A stretch of 64,000 nucleotides of DNA from assembly GCF_001422545.1 (NCBI RefSeq), contig NZ_LMLE01000008.1, positions 401,809 to 465,808 of the forward strand, given 5' to 3'. Shown here piece after piece: positions 1 to 7,921 of the stretch. The stretch comes from Pedobacter sp. Leaf41 (GTDB taxonomy: Bacteria; Bacteroidota; Bacteroidia; Sphingobacteriales; Sphingobacteriaceae). Below the pieces are notes generated by a model. That model saw only the letters and a program-made list of their open reading frames with translations. It made no database searches and was not told where the DNA came from. Within the stretch, counting starts at the first letter, position 1, and every line of letters begins with the position of its first letter. Position numbers and translations under genes: made by a program.

Positions 1-24
1 CGGGTTCGAGTCCCGTCCATTCCG
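1..24 (+). tRNA. 3' end of a tRNA-Asp-like gene (cut by window edge)
   Basis: Only the T arm (CGGG-TTCGAGT-CCCG) and the 3' acceptor strand CCATTCC plus discriminator G are inside the window. The same tail recurs at 489-512 attached to a recognisable tRNA-Asp-like D arm, which is why Asp is suggested. CCA is not encoded. Whether the upstream part is an intact tRNA or another broken copy cannot be seen. Confidence 0.6.
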
Positions 25-28
25 CAAC

Positions 29-62
29 AAAAGCCTTAACTTGAAAAAGTTGAGGCTTTTTT
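29..62 (+). terminator. Intrinsic terminator after the tRNA end
   Basis: Stem AAAAGCCTTAACTT / AAGTTGAGGCTTTT around a GAAA loop, followed by T residues. It has a nearly identical twin at 517-550. Confidence 0.8.
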
Positions 63-83
63 GTTTTCACACCAATATGCTCT

Positions 84-377
84 ATGGCTTTCTGTATTTA
101 CATTAATCTAAGCTTGAAAGATAATTATTTTTATAAAAGATTTACTGAAAATCCTAATTCCAGAATCATAGCGCATAATAATGGAGAATCAAAATACACC
201 AGCTCAAAAACTCCTTGGCATTTTGTCTATCTGGAGGAAATGCCCTCAAAACGAGAGGCATTGATTCGAGAAAGGGGTCTGAAAAAATATAGTCACCTTC
301 AAATCAATCAACTTATTAACTCTCCGAAAAATGAGTTGTTGAAGATTGATTCGAGAAAGGGGTCTGAAAAAATATAG
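84..377 (+). CDS. Degenerate GIY-YIG endonuclease-like ORF
   Basis: 97 residues resembling the small stand-alone GIY-YIG nuclease (UPF0213/YhbQ-like) family. The C-terminal half (TPWHFVYLEEMPSKREALIRE followed by LKKY) fits the family well. The N-terminal motif is damaged: the usual YIG is replaced by FYKRFT, so the invariant glycine is missing. The C-terminus is frameshifted: an 85 bp tandem duplication (261-345 and 346-430) is not a multiple of three, so the protein ends KIDSRKGSEKI. In the second copy the original frame continues ELLKILGGSVG and stops at TAG 451-453, inside the D loop of the tRNA-like sequence. Likely an inactive relic of a tRNA-associated element; activity is doubtful. 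Confidence 0.55.
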   Translation: MAFCIYINLSLKDNYFYKRFTENPNSRIIAHNNGESKYTSSKTPWHFVYLEEMPSKREALIRERGLKKYSHLQINQLINSPKNELLKIDSRKGSEKI

Positions 378-430
378 TCACCTTCAAATCAATCAACTTA
401 TTAACTCTCCGAAAAATGAGTTGTTGAAGA
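261..430 (+). repeat. 85 bp perfect tandem duplication
   Basis: Unit 1 is 261-345 and unit 2 is 346-430, both beginning TTGATTCGAG and ending GTTGAAGA. The period of 85 (remainder 1 modulo 3) shifts the GIY-YIG reading frame. No differences between the units are seen, which suggests a recent event. Confidence 0.9.
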
Positions 431-433
431 TTT

Positions 434-512
434 TGGGTGGTTCAGTTGGTTAGAATGCCTGCCTGTCATCCCCAATAAGATTGGGGGACGGGTTCGAGTC
501 CCGTCCATTCCG
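434..512 (+). pseudogene. Broken tRNA-Asp-like sequence
   Basis: The D arm (GTTC-AGTTGGTTA-GAAT), the 5' half of the anticodon stem (CCTGC), a CTGTCAT loop containing GTC, the T arm and the 3' acceptor strand are all recognisable. Two parts are wrong. The 5' acceptor strand does not pair with CCATTCC. The 3' anticodon strand and variable loop are replaced by an unrelated hairpin, CCCCAAT-aag-ATTGGGG (470-486). It should not fold as a tRNA. The sequence overlaps the ancestral C-terminal codons of the GIY-YIG ORF. Confidence 0.65.
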
Positions 513-516
513 CAAA

Positions 517-550
517 AAAAGCCTTAACTTGAAAAAGTTAAGGCTTTTTT
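517..550. terminator. Bidirectional terminator between tRNA-like copy and infC
   Basis: Near-perfect stem AAAAGCCTTAACTT / AAGTTAAGGCTTTT with a T run on both strands. It serves the plus-strand tRNA-like unit and the convergent infC transcript that stops at 584. Confidence 0.8.
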
Positions 551-583
551 GTTTCCAAGGTTTTGTAAAGAAGAGCGAACTCT

Positions 584-1153
584 CTATTTCTTGCCGGCTT
601 TTGGAGCCAGTGTTAAAAACATTCTCTTGCCCTCCAGTTTCGGTAGCAATTCTACTTTTCCAACATCTTCAAGTCCTTGGGCAAATTTTAGTAATAATAT
701 TTCACCTTGATCTTTATAAACAATAGATCGACCTTTAAAATGAACAAAGGCCCGAACCTTTTCGCCGCTTTCTAGAAACGAAATGGCATGCTTCAGTTTA
801 AACTGAAAATCATGGTCATCTGTATTAGGACCGAATCTGATATCTTTTATAATGGTCTGTTTTGCTTTGGCCTTGATTTCTTTTTGCTTTTTCTTTTGTT
901 CGTAAAGAAACTTGCTATAATCAATAATGCGACAAACTGGTGGACTGGCGTTTGGTGATATTTCAACCAAATCTAGATCCTGGTCTTTAGCTAATGCTAA
1001 AGCTGTTTCCAATGGATAAATATTTGTTTCAACATTTTCTCCGGTTAACCTCACTTCAGGCGAAGTGATGTATTGGTTAATTTTGTGTTCTGCTTCTTTT
1101 TTTCTGAAGGGCAAGCGTGGTCCCCTGTAAAATCCTGCTTTTTTTAATGCCAA
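584..1153 (-). CDS. infC: Translation initiation factor IF-3
   Basis: 189 residues, full length for IF-3, with the N-terminal domain at about 18-90 ([31 protein letters not shown]), a Lys-rich linker at about 93-105, and the C-terminal ribosome-binding domain ([25 protein letters not shown]). It binds the 30S subunit and controls start-codon selection. The start is TTG at 1153, fixed by an in-frame TAA 15 bases upstream and the conserved [14 protein letters not shown]-terminus; a non-AUG start is common for this autoregulated gene. Unusually, there is no thrS upstream and no rpmI-rplT downstream: the gene stands alone. It may be a second infC paralogue. Confidence 0.93.
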   Translation of the reverse strand: MALKKAGFYRGPRLPFRKKEAEHKINQYITSPEVRLTGENVETNIYPLETALALAKDQDLDLVEISPNASPPVCRIIDYSKFLYEQKKKQKEIKAKAKQTIIKDIRFGPNTDDHDFQFKLKHAISFLESGEKVRAFVHFKGRSIVYKDQGEILLLKFAQGLEDVGKVELLPKLEGKRMFLTLAPKAGKK

Positions 1154-1276
1154 ATTTGAAAATTTTTAGTTTAAATTAATTATTTTGAGTTCCCATTTTA
1201 TGGACCTTCTTTAAGATACGATAATTTGAAAGCAAAAACGACTTCAAGCTTAATGATGACGTTGGCGCGACTTTAA

Positions 1277-1582
1277 TTATAAGAGATTTATAGCCGTGTC
1301 GGTTTGATTCGACGGTTGGCTTTCCATTCTTAAAGCTTCGTAAGTAATAATAATAAAGCCAGATAATAGTAAAACCAAAGCAATATATCGAATCGCTTTT
1401 TCCATTTTTTTAGTATTAACCATTCTATCCGAACAGGTAAATTCTGCCAGGCCTGCAACTTGTTTTCTTTGATACTTGCGTTTAATCGCAATGATGAATA
1501 ATGCGGTTCCGAAAATGAATAATACGATACCCATAATCAGAGGCATCGTAATAAAATGATATGCTTCTTGTGTGTTAATCAT
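1277..1582 (-). CDS. Small two-helix membrane protein of unknown function
   Basis: 101 residues from the ATG at 1582; a slightly longer reading starts at 1597 but adds only MCLLC. Two hydrophobic stretches at about 13-33 and 66-85 are separated by a basic loop (KRKYQRKQ), so the protein is probably an inner-membrane hairpin. I do not recognise a family. It lies alone between infC and the rhtA-like gene, on the same strand as both. Confidence 0.5.
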   Translation of the reverse strand: MINTQEAYHFITMPLIMGIVLFIFGTALFIIAIKRKYQRKQVAGLAEFTCSDRMVNTKKMEKAIRYIALVLLLSGFIIITYEALRMESQPSNQTDTAINLL

Positions 1583-1740
1583 ACATAATAGACACACCCT
1601 GACAGAAAAAGTTTAAATTTTATAGCAAATCTTATATTTACAAGAGGAAACTTAGGCTACTTAGCATACGTAAATCACTCCACATTTATCTACTTTGTTA
1701 AGTTTATGAATGTTAATTTGCAATACACTCGTAGGGTAAT

Positions 1741-2595
1741 TTATATTTTCGCCTTTTTTTTTGCGGTAAGTGAAGACCCTGCTGAAGCGATAACAACGCA
1801 GGCAACTGCTGCGCATTCTACCACCGTTAGGTATTCTTGTAAAAAGACAAAAGCTGCAAGCGAAGCCATTGCTGGCTCCAAACTCATCAGTATACTAAAA
1901 GTTCTTGGAGGTAATTGCTTTAGTGCAGTAATTTCAAGCGTGAAAGGTATAGCGCTTGAAAGCAAAGCAAGCGCAGCGCCCAGCGCCAATAATTTAGGGT
2001 TGAGGTGATTTAGACCTCCTCCCGCAAAACCAAATGGCAGGATAAGAATAGTGGCGAATAACATGCCTACGGCTACGGCTTCGCCGCCTTTCATTATCTT
2101 TGAAATTCTACCACCCAATAAAATATAGGCCGCCCAGAAAGCGCCTGCAAGTAGCGCAAGTAATACGCCGATTAAATCTAATCCTTTATCAGTCCAAGGT
2201 GCAATCAAGGCAATCCCCACTGCCGCTAAAATAACCCAGATAAAATCGACAGCTTTTTTGGAACTAAATATGGCTAAAACTAGTGGGCCAACAAACTCTA
2301 GTGTTACGCCAAGGCCAATTGGAATGCGCTCTATGGCAAAGTAAAATACCATATTCATTGCACCAAGAGAAAGGCCATATAAAATTACATATTTCCATTG
2401 CTTAGCATTCAGCTCACTCAGTTTTGGACGAAAAGTAAGAAGTAAAATAATGGCAGATAGACCTATTCTTAACGAAGCAGTTGCAGCAGCTCCGATCTCC
2501 GGGAAAAGACCTTTTGCTATCGCCGCACCACATTGAACACTAACTATGGCCAATAAAACTGCAGGAATCGGTGGAATGATAAATTTGCTTTTCAT
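1741..2595 (-). CDS. rhtA: EamA/DMT-family exporter, RhtA-like
   Basis: 284 residues with about ten hydrophobic segments forming two EamA repeats. The pattern (QCGAAIAKGLFP, LRIGLSA, YGLSLGAMN, LEFVGPLVLAIFSSKK, VDFIWVILA, LSSAIPFTLEI, LPPRTFSILMSLEPA) follows E. coli RhtA, the threonine/homoserine exporter, rather than the general EamA type. Substrate is inferred from that resemblance only. The start at 2595 is preferred; the longer frame to 2655 would overlap the response-regulator gene and add a non-family N-terminus. Confidence 0.8.
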   Translation of the reverse strand: MKSKFIIPPIPAVLLAIVSVQCGAAIAKGLFPEIGAAATASLRIGLSAIILLLTFRPKLSELNAKQWKYVILYGLSLGAMNMVFYFAIERIPIGLGVTLEFVGPLVLAIFSSKKAVDFIWVILAAVGIALIAPWTDKGLDLIGVLLALLAGAFWAAYILLGGRISKIMKGGEAVAVGMLFATILILPFGFAGGGLNHLNPKLLALGAALALLSSAIPFTLEITALKQLPPRTFSILMSLEPAMASLAAFVFLQEYLTVVECAAVACVVIASAGSSLTAKKKAKI

Positions 2596-2644
2596 TCGGA
2601 ATGTTAAATGAGCGGCAAAAGTACATATTATAGCAAGAGAATTG

Positions 2645-3331
2645 CTAATAAACAAGTTTATAGCCTTGGCCTCTTATGCTGATGATAAAGACAGATGGAT
2701 CGTCTTTCAAATATTTTCTCAGCTTTGCAATAAACACATCAAGGCTGCGGCCAGAAAAATAATCATTGTTATTCCATAAGATATTTAAAATGGTATTTCG
2801 CTCAAGCATTTTATTTCGGTTTAGCAAAAGCATCTGTAAAATTTCGGCTTCTCGATGGGTTAAAGTTTTTTGAATGTCCTCCCAAACTAAAATACCTTCT
2901 GGATAGGTAAATTGATATTTGCCTATATTAATCGCTTGTTTCTGCATTTCCTTTGGCTTAGAAACCAACCTGTTTTGGCTTAATAAGGCTTTAATTCTGA
3001 TCACAAGTTCTTCTATGCTGAATGGTTTCTTGAGGTAATCGTTACCTCCACTTTCAAATCCGGTTACAACATCGTTGGGTAGCGATTTTGAAGTAAGGAA
3101 AATAATAGGCGTTAGCGTATCAGTTTGTCTAACTTGTTTTGAAATTGAAAATCCATCTCCATCTGGAAGCATAACATCTAATACCAGAATATCAGGTTTA
3201 ATAGAATGGTATTTAGAAATTGTTTCGGAGGCTGTTTGTGTATGGATAACTTCAAAACCCTTTAACATTAAAGTTTCTTTAACAATTTCAGCTAAGGCGG
3301 GTTCATCTTCGGCCAAAAGGATTTTACTCAT
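2645..3331 (-). CDS. OmpR-family response regulator
   Basis: 228 residues. The receiver domain at about 3-118 has the acidic pair E9-D10, phospho-acceptor D52 (LVLDVMLPDGDG) and the Lys of LKKPF. A winged-helix DNA-binding domain follows at about 132-228 (LTHREAEILQMLL, SLDVFIAKLRKYL, IRGQGYKL). ATG at 3331 overlaps the TGA of the upstream kinase as ATGA, which supports this start over the one at 3340. It resembles the RprY-type regulators of Bacteroidota. Its targets are unknown. Confidence 0.92.
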   Translation of the reverse strand: MSKILLAEDEPALAEIVKETLMLKGFEVIHTQTASETISKYHSIKPDILVLDVMLPDGDGFSISKQVRQTDTLTPIIFLTSKSLPNDVVTGFESGGNDYLKKPFSIEELVIRIKALLSQNRLVSKPKEMQKQAINIGKYQFTYPEGILVWEDIQKTLTHREAEILQMLLLNRNKMLERNTILNILWNNNDYFSGRSLDVFIAKLRKYLKDDPSVFIISIRGQGYKLVY

Positions 3332-4839
3332 AGCGGCCAACCTAAAATTAATGTTGTTCCGGCACCTAATTTACTTTCTATTTTATACCAGCCCGAATGT
3401 TGTTGCATAATCTTTTTTACATAATTTAAACCTAATCCATAACCTTTAACGGGATGGCTGTTTTTTGTGCTTACCCGATAGAATTTATCGAATACCATAA
3501 GCGTTTCTTTTTCTGCAATGCCAATTCCATTATCCTTAAGTTTTATAACCATATAATTTCTTTGTTTTTCTACAGTGATTTTAATGTTGGTATCAGCTGC
3601 CGAATATTTAATTGCATTATCTAAAACGTTATTAATTGCATGTTGAAATTGAATCTTATCAGCTATTAAATGACTTTCTCTACTTTTGTTTTCATATTGT
3701 AGCGTAATCGTCTTAGAATTTGCCATCTGATGCAGATTAATCAAATCTGTTATGATGTTATCAATATCAATATCTTCTTTATTAATTTTTGAAACACCTT
3801 CATTATACATCGCCAGATTCATTACTTTATCTACAAGTAGATTCAGCCTTTCAATTTCATTTTTTGCGTAAGTTAAATACCTGTCTGTCTTTTCTTTATC
3901 ATCCAAAATCGTTTGATTTTTTAAGGCCTCAATGGCTACCGAAACCGTTGCGATGGGAGTTTTAAATTCATGAGTGATATTACTGATGAAATCATTCTTA
4001 ATAGCAGATAGGCGTTTCTCTTTGAAAAGACTTTTTAGAATAAAAACCATGCAGCCAGAGATAATCAGGATCATGGCCAGTGATGAGTATAAAATTAAAC
4101 TAATTTGAGAAAGAATGTAAGATGTAGGGCTTTTAAACATGGCCCTAACATAACGCTGGTTATCAGTATACCTATAAGTTGAAAAAGCTTTTGTGATAAC
4201 AGAATAAGACTTCGATAACTTAAAATTTAATATGCTTTTATTATTCGTGCTATCTTCCTTTTTAACCATAAAGCTATATGGAATATTTATATTTCGTTCT
4301 TTCAGATAAAGATTAAATGCTGGGCGGAGTCTGGTTGTATCGAATTGATATTTCTTTGCCTGTTCATTCATAAAAACACCCAGTTTTTGCGTTCTATAGT
4401 AAATGGTATGTGTCTCTAAATCCTCTTCTCTCATTGCAAGTGCCAAAGCTCTTGCCACGTGTTTTCTAACACTGGTATCACTTTTATCTTTCGGAAGTGC
4501 TTTGCTATAATTAGCTAAGCTAAAAGAAGAGGAAAACTTATCCTTTGCATTTCCTTTGGCAGCTATGGTGTAAACGTACTTTTTATCGTCTTTATGAAAC
4601 TTTGCACTAATTATGAATGCGTTTGTATCAAGGATTTTATTTTCTACAATTTTCTGTATCGTATCACAACGTAAACTAAGTTCCTTTTTTATGCCGTCTT
4701 CAAAGGCAAGGTTTACTTCTTTCTCGAAATTTACCTTCGTAACGTTATAGTATTTAACAATCCAATAAGCTTGTAATGCCAATAAACCCGTCATTGCAAC
4801 AAAGCAAACAACAACTAACAAGCTGGCCTTTTTACGCAT
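3328..4839 (-). CDS. Membrane sensor histidine kinase
   Basis: 503 residues. TM1 is at about 7-28, an extracytoplasmic sensor region at 29-245 has no recognised domain, and TM2 is at about 247-269. The HisKA box has phospho-acceptor H290 (SNITHEFKTPIATV). The HATPase domain follows, with N box (AINNVLDNAIKY), G1 (DNGIGIAE) and G2 (GYGLGLNYV). It overlaps the response regulator by four bases, so the two form a translationally coupled RprX/RprY-like pair. The sensor domain gives no clue to the signal. Confidence 0.93.
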   Translation of the reverse strand: MRKKASLLVVVCFVAMTGLLALQAYWIVKYYNVTKVNFEKEVNLAFEDGIKKELSLRCDTIQKIVENKILDTNAFIISAKFHKDDKKYVYTIAAKGNAKDKFSSSFSLANYSKALPKDKSDTSVRKHVARALALAMREEDLETHTIYYRTQKLGVFMNEQAKKYQFDTTRLRPAFNLYLKERNINIPYSFMVKKEDSTNNKSILNFKLSKSYSVITKAFSTYRYTDNQRYVRAMFKSPTSYILSQISLILYSSLAMILIISGCMVFILKSLFKEKRLSAIKNDFISNITHEFKTPIATVSVAIEALKNQTILDDKEKTDRYLTYAKNEIERLNLLVDKVMNLAMYNEGVSKINKEDIDIDNIITDLINLHQMANSKTITLQYENKSRESHLIADKIQFQHAINNVLDNAIKYSAADTNIKITVEKQRNYMVIKLKDNGIGIAEKETLMVFDKFYRVSTKNSHPVKGYGLGLNYVKKIMQQHSGWYKIESKLGAGTTLILGWPL

Positions 4840-4942
4840 AATTCAAATGTATATAATTCTTAAGTGCCAATTAAACCCGTTAACATAATATAACCTTAAT
4901 TAACCTGGTGGATAACTTTTCTCAAATTTCCAATCTCCAATT

Positions 4943-6163
4943 TTGAAGAAATATTTTAAAATTATGAAGCTAATATTTTTTAATCTCTTTTTTGCTTTGG
5001 TAGGAATGAATGCGATGGCTCAGGGCTTACAGGCTAAAAGTGGAGAACAATTTCCTGATATCCCAATTCAGAATTTAATTAATGCGCCTGTTAAATCAGT
5101 TTCGCTCAATAAGCCGCAAAATAAAATTTATATTTTAAATATCTGGGGAACCTGGTGTTCTCCCTGCTTGCCAGAAATGGATACCCTTGCAAAATTACAG
5201 CTTGATAACCAAAATACGATTCAGGTTATCGGTTTATCAGACGATACACCAGAAAGATTAAATACCTATTTGAAAAAGAAACCATCTAAAATATGGCTTG
5301 CAAGCGATACTTCCGATTTTTTTTACCAGTTATTTGCGCTCGCCTATGTTGGGCAAAGCATTATCATTAATCCCAAAGGGAAAATTGTAGCGCTGGTAAG
5401 AAGTGACTCTATTACTCAATCAATGATAGATAAACTAATCAAAGGCGAAGCCATAAAATCAAGCGGAGAAACCAAAAAAGAAAAACTTGCGGGTAATGGC
5501 GATCCGTTTGCCGTAGACTCGACTTTAAATCATAGCTTTTCGTTAAGGGGTTATATGCAGGGACAACCTTCGGGTAGTAACAGATATCTAGACAAAGGTA
5601 TATACAGAATGAGGAGAATCAGTTTTACAAATGCAACAATTTTAAGTTTATATAAAGATGCTTTTGGTATCGTTTCTCAAAAACAATTGGTATATGAAGT
5701 GCCTGAAAAAGACGTTTCGGATTATGAAAATAAAGAAAGCTTATACTCGCTTGATTTACTGGTTAAGCCTGAGCAAAAGGATAGCTTGATGTGTACACTA
5801 CAGAAATATCTTTTAGTAAACTTACCAGTTAAAGCGAGGATTGAATATCGTGATATGCCAATTTACGCTTTGGTTAATAAAAACTTTAAAGCCATTGAGT
5901 CTGCTAAAAGCGAGTTGAGTTATAGTTTCAGCGGACGCGGTTATGATGGCACAGGTGCAAAAATGGCAGACTTTGCAGAAACTTATTTAGCAAATGAGTT
6001 TGCTTTGCCCGTGGTGGATGAGACAGGTTTTGATAAACGATACGATATAAAAACCAATGTGGAGATGAGAACTAAAGATGGCGTTATGAAATCGATAAAC
6101 GATATTGGTCTTGATGTGGTTAAGAAAGAGAAAAAAATGAAAGTTTTAGTGTTTTACAAGTAG
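4943..6163 (+). CDS. TlpA-like thioredoxin fused to a DUF3738-like domain
   Basis: 406 residues. A signal peptide (about 1-27, ending AMAQ) sends it to the periplasm. The thioredoxin fold at about 30-165 carries W71-C72-S73-P74-C75, a TlpA/ResA-type redox motif. After a short Lys-rich linker, residues about 185-405 match the DUF3738/TIGR03435 pattern, most clearly the MADFAETYLAN and LPVVDETGFDKRYDI segments. DUF3738 proteins are best known from Acidobacteria and have no settled function. The gene is divergent from the kinase/regulator pair. A second ATG lies seven codons downstream; both keep the signal peptide. Confidence 0.85.
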   Translation: MKKYFKIMKLIFFNLFFALVGMNAMAQGLQAKSGEQFPDIPIQNLINAPVKSVSLNKPQNKIYILNIWGTWCSPCLPEMDTLAKLQLDNQNTIQVIGLSDDTPERLNTYLKKKPSKIWLASDTSDFFYQLFALAYVGQSIIINPKGKIVALVRSDSITQSMIDKLIKGEAIKSSGETKKEKLAGNGDPFAVDSTLNHSFSLRGYMQGQPSGSNRYLDKGIYRMRRISFTNATILSLYKDAFGIVSQKQLVYEVPEKDVSDYENKESLYSLDLLVKPEQKDSLMCTLQKYLLVNLPVKARIEYRDMPIYALVNKNFKAIESAKSELSYSFSGRGYDGTGAKMADFAETYLANEFALPVVDETGFDKRYDIKTNVEMRTKDGVMKSINDIGLDVVKKEKKMKVLVFYK

Positions 6164-6169
6164 GAATTA

Positions 6170-6203
6170 ACTAAAAAAGAGGCATGGATCTTTCCGTGCC
6201 TCT
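6170..6203 (-). terminator. Terminator between convergent genes
   Basis: Stem AGAGGCA / TGCCTCT (6178-6203). On the minus strand it is followed by a T run (6170-6177), so it best serves the 6228-6575 gene. It may also act on the plus-strand thioredoxin transcript. Confidence 0.6.
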
Positions 6204-6227
6204 GCTCTATTATTATATATAATATCC

Positions 6228-6575
6228 CTACGAGAATAGCTCCTGCTCGTCTCTATTTTCAGTCGGAATTTTCTTTAGAAAATCATCAAAACCCGAACCT
6301 ATATTATCAGAATAAATACCATAAGCATCTAAAATATATCCAATATTTTTATCCTTATCTTCCACTAAATAAAGTACTGAATTATCTCCAGGATCAGAAT
6401 CTCCCTCAAATCTATAAGTTTTTACTATTGTCAGATCTTCTGGTTTATAAATGTTGCCTAGCGATTTGCTTTGCATTTTACCATGATCAGACATTTTTAA
6501 TTCGTTATCTTTTCCTTTCAGCCTCAACTTTTCTAAAATTTGACTCAAAGTATTCATTGCAATTGGCCGTTCCAT
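6228..6575 (-). CDS. Conserved hypothetical protein
   Basis: 115 residues, acidic and soluble, with no signal peptide or membrane segment. The pattern MNTLSQILEKLRLKG, then YKPEDLTIVKTYRFEG, DPGDNSVLYLV, GYILDAYGIYSD and a C-terminal DEQELF recalls a small Bacteroidota family sometimes labelled phosphoribosylpyrophosphate synthetase; that label has no support in the sequence, because no PRPP-binding loop is present. The ATG seven codons in (6557) is an equally good start. It is a single-gene unit with its own terminator. Confidence 0.7.
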   Translation of the reverse strand: MERPIAMNTLSQILEKLRLKGKDNELKMSDHGKMQSKSLGNIYKPEDLTIVKTYRFEGDSDPGDNSVLYLVEDKDKNIGYILDAYGIYSDNIGSGFDDFLKKIPTENRDEQELFS

Positions 6576-6693
6576 AATTATATCATTTTATACTTCTTAA
6601 ACATGTGGCTTCTTAAATGGTTTTAATGTGTTCAGTTTTTTAATCAAACCAAATGATTGCCAATCTGTTTCATATAAAACTAAATTTAAAAGG

Positions 6694-7224
6694 ATGAAAA
6701 AATATTTCTTAGGATTAACGATTGCTAGTATCGCATTATTGAGTGCTTGTGGTCAGAAAGAAAGCAAACTGGCTACAGCAAACTTAGCAGAAACTGCAGA
6801 TCCGTCAAAAAGTATCGGCAAAGCTACCTTTTATGGGTTAAGTGATGGAAAAATTAAAATGGATTTAGAGTTGAAATTTGCTTCAAGAGCAGATAGTAGC
6901 GTTGCGGTGCATTTTCATGAGCATGGAGATTGTGGCGATATGGGAGAGAATACTCATGGGCACTGGAATCCAACGAAGGAAAACCACGGCAAGTGGGATT
7001 CAGGTGCATTCCATAGTGGTGATATAGGCAATATAAAATTGGATTCGAAAGGAGAAGCAAAGATTTCGATCACTACAGATCGTTGGAGTGTGCAAGATGG
7101 CGATGTTAAAAATATTATAGGAAGAGGCATTATTGTTCATGGAGGAACAGACGATTATAAAACACAGCCTACAGGTAATTCTGGCCCTCGGGTCGGTTGT
7201 GGTGTAATCGAAGCAGTTAAGTAA
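6694..7224 (+). CDS. sodC: Cu/Zn superoxide dismutase, lipoprotein
   Basis: 176 residues from the ATG at 6694; the longer frame from 6628 precedes the lipoprotein signal and is not used. The lipobox LLSAC places the acylated Cys at residue 19, so the enzyme is membrane-anchored outside the cytoplasm. Metal and disulfide motifs are present: HFHEHGDC, GHWNP, HSGDIGN, HGGTDDY and GPRVGCGVI. It converts superoxide to peroxide and oxygen. Monocistronic, with a strong terminator at 7251. Confidence 0.94.
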   Translation: MKKYFLGLTIASIALLSACGQKESKLATANLAETADPSKSIGKATFYGLSDGKIKMDLELKFASRADSSVAVHFHEHGDCGDMGENTHGHWNPTKENHGKWDSGAFHSGDIGNIKLDSKGEAKISITTDRWSVQDGDVKNIIGRGIIVHGGTDDYKTQPTGNSGPRVGCGVIEAVK

Positions 7225-7250
7225 TACACTTCACAAGTTCTTTAAAGCGT

Positions 7251-7279
7251 AAAGCGATTAATTTTTAATCGCTTTTTTT
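7251..7279 (+). terminator. Terminator of sodC
   Basis: Stem AAAGCGATTA / TAATCGCTTT with an ATTTT loop and a run of seven Ts. Confidence 0.85.
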
Positions 7280-7324
7280 ATGTAATCTTTACCCGGTTGT
7301 CATCATGATTAAAAACCTAAACTT

Positions 7325-7855
7325 ATGGCAACTTTAAACGAAACTACAAATGGCAAGCCTGCTAAAGGAAGAGCGAAAAAAGCAGCACCAAGAGTCGATT
7401 TAACGGCAATGGTCGATCTCATGTTTTTGCTAACCACATTTTTTATGTTAACCACATCGTTGGGTACATTGAATGCTGCAGATGTAGCCAAACCAGATGA
7501 GTGTGCTGGCTGTACAATGGATTATCCTGCTTCACGAACGATGACGGTTTTACTTGGCAAAAACAATCAGGCAGTTAGCTATCTGGGTACAGCTGATGCA
7601 TCAATCATGACAATTTCTTCTATTGATGATCTTCAGAAAGAAATAGTGGCGAATAAATTTAAAGTGGCCAAAGTGCATGGAGCTGATCCATCAAAATACA
7701 TGATTGTGATTATCAAGCCAACTAAAACTGCTAAATTTCAAGATTTTGTTGATGCAATTGACGAAATGAAGATCGCTGATATTAAGTCTTATAGTATCGA
7801 CGATAAAAATATATTAAAACAAGAAGCTGGTTTTTTAAAATCGAAAGGCTTATAG
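7325..7855 (+). CDS. exbD: Orphan ExbD/TolR-like protein
   Basis: 176 residues: a basic cytoplasmic N-terminus, one TM helix at about 27-47 containing the functional Asp (DLTAMVDLMFLLTTFF, D31), and a periplasmic domain. It is clearly related to the ExbD at 14421-14927 (shared PRVD, MVDLMFLL, TFF, LTTS, LLGKN, VKPT and IDDxNIL elements), but has A where the operon copy has P (TAMVD versus TPMVD) and an extra CAGC pair after the helix. No exbB is adjacent. It probably works with the ExbB at 12898 or one elsewhere. Confidence 0.87.
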   Translation: MATLNETTNGKPAKGRAKKAAPRVDLTAMVDLMFLLTTFFMLTTSLGTLNAADVAKPDECAGCTMDYPASRTMTVLLGKNNQAVSYLGTADASIMTISSIDDLQKEIVANKFKVAKVHGADPSKYMIVIIKPTKTAKFQDFVDAIDEMKIADIKSYSIDDKNILKQEAGFLKSKGL

Positions 7856-7868
7856 TAAGTCTAAAAGC

Positions 7869-7905
7869 AAAAAAGCTTCCCGTTGATGATTACGGGAAGC
7901 TTTTT
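7869..7905. terminator. Bidirectional terminator between exbD and metK
   Basis: Stem AAAAAGCTTCCCGT / ACGGGAAGCTTTTT with a loop of eight; T runs on both strands between convergent genes. Confidence 0.88.
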
Positions 7906-7921
7906 CTATATTTCTGTCGAA

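Larger units (their letters stand above)
1..66 (+). repeat. Direct repeat, copy 1: tRNA tail plus terminator
   Basis: Bases 1-66 and 489-554 are the same tRNA tail and terminator with only a few substitutions. They bracket the GIY-YIG ORF, so the ORF, tRNA tail and terminator look like one unit copied next to a tRNA gene. Confidence 0.75.

Noticed and set aside
481..726. 81-codon ORF crossing the tRNA tail and infC end
   Set aside because: It reads through a tRNA-like sequence and a terminator, then antisense to infC, with no family features.
6228..6575. Phosphoribosylpyrophosphate synthetase
   Set aside because: At 115 residues and without a PRPP loop the label cannot be supported.
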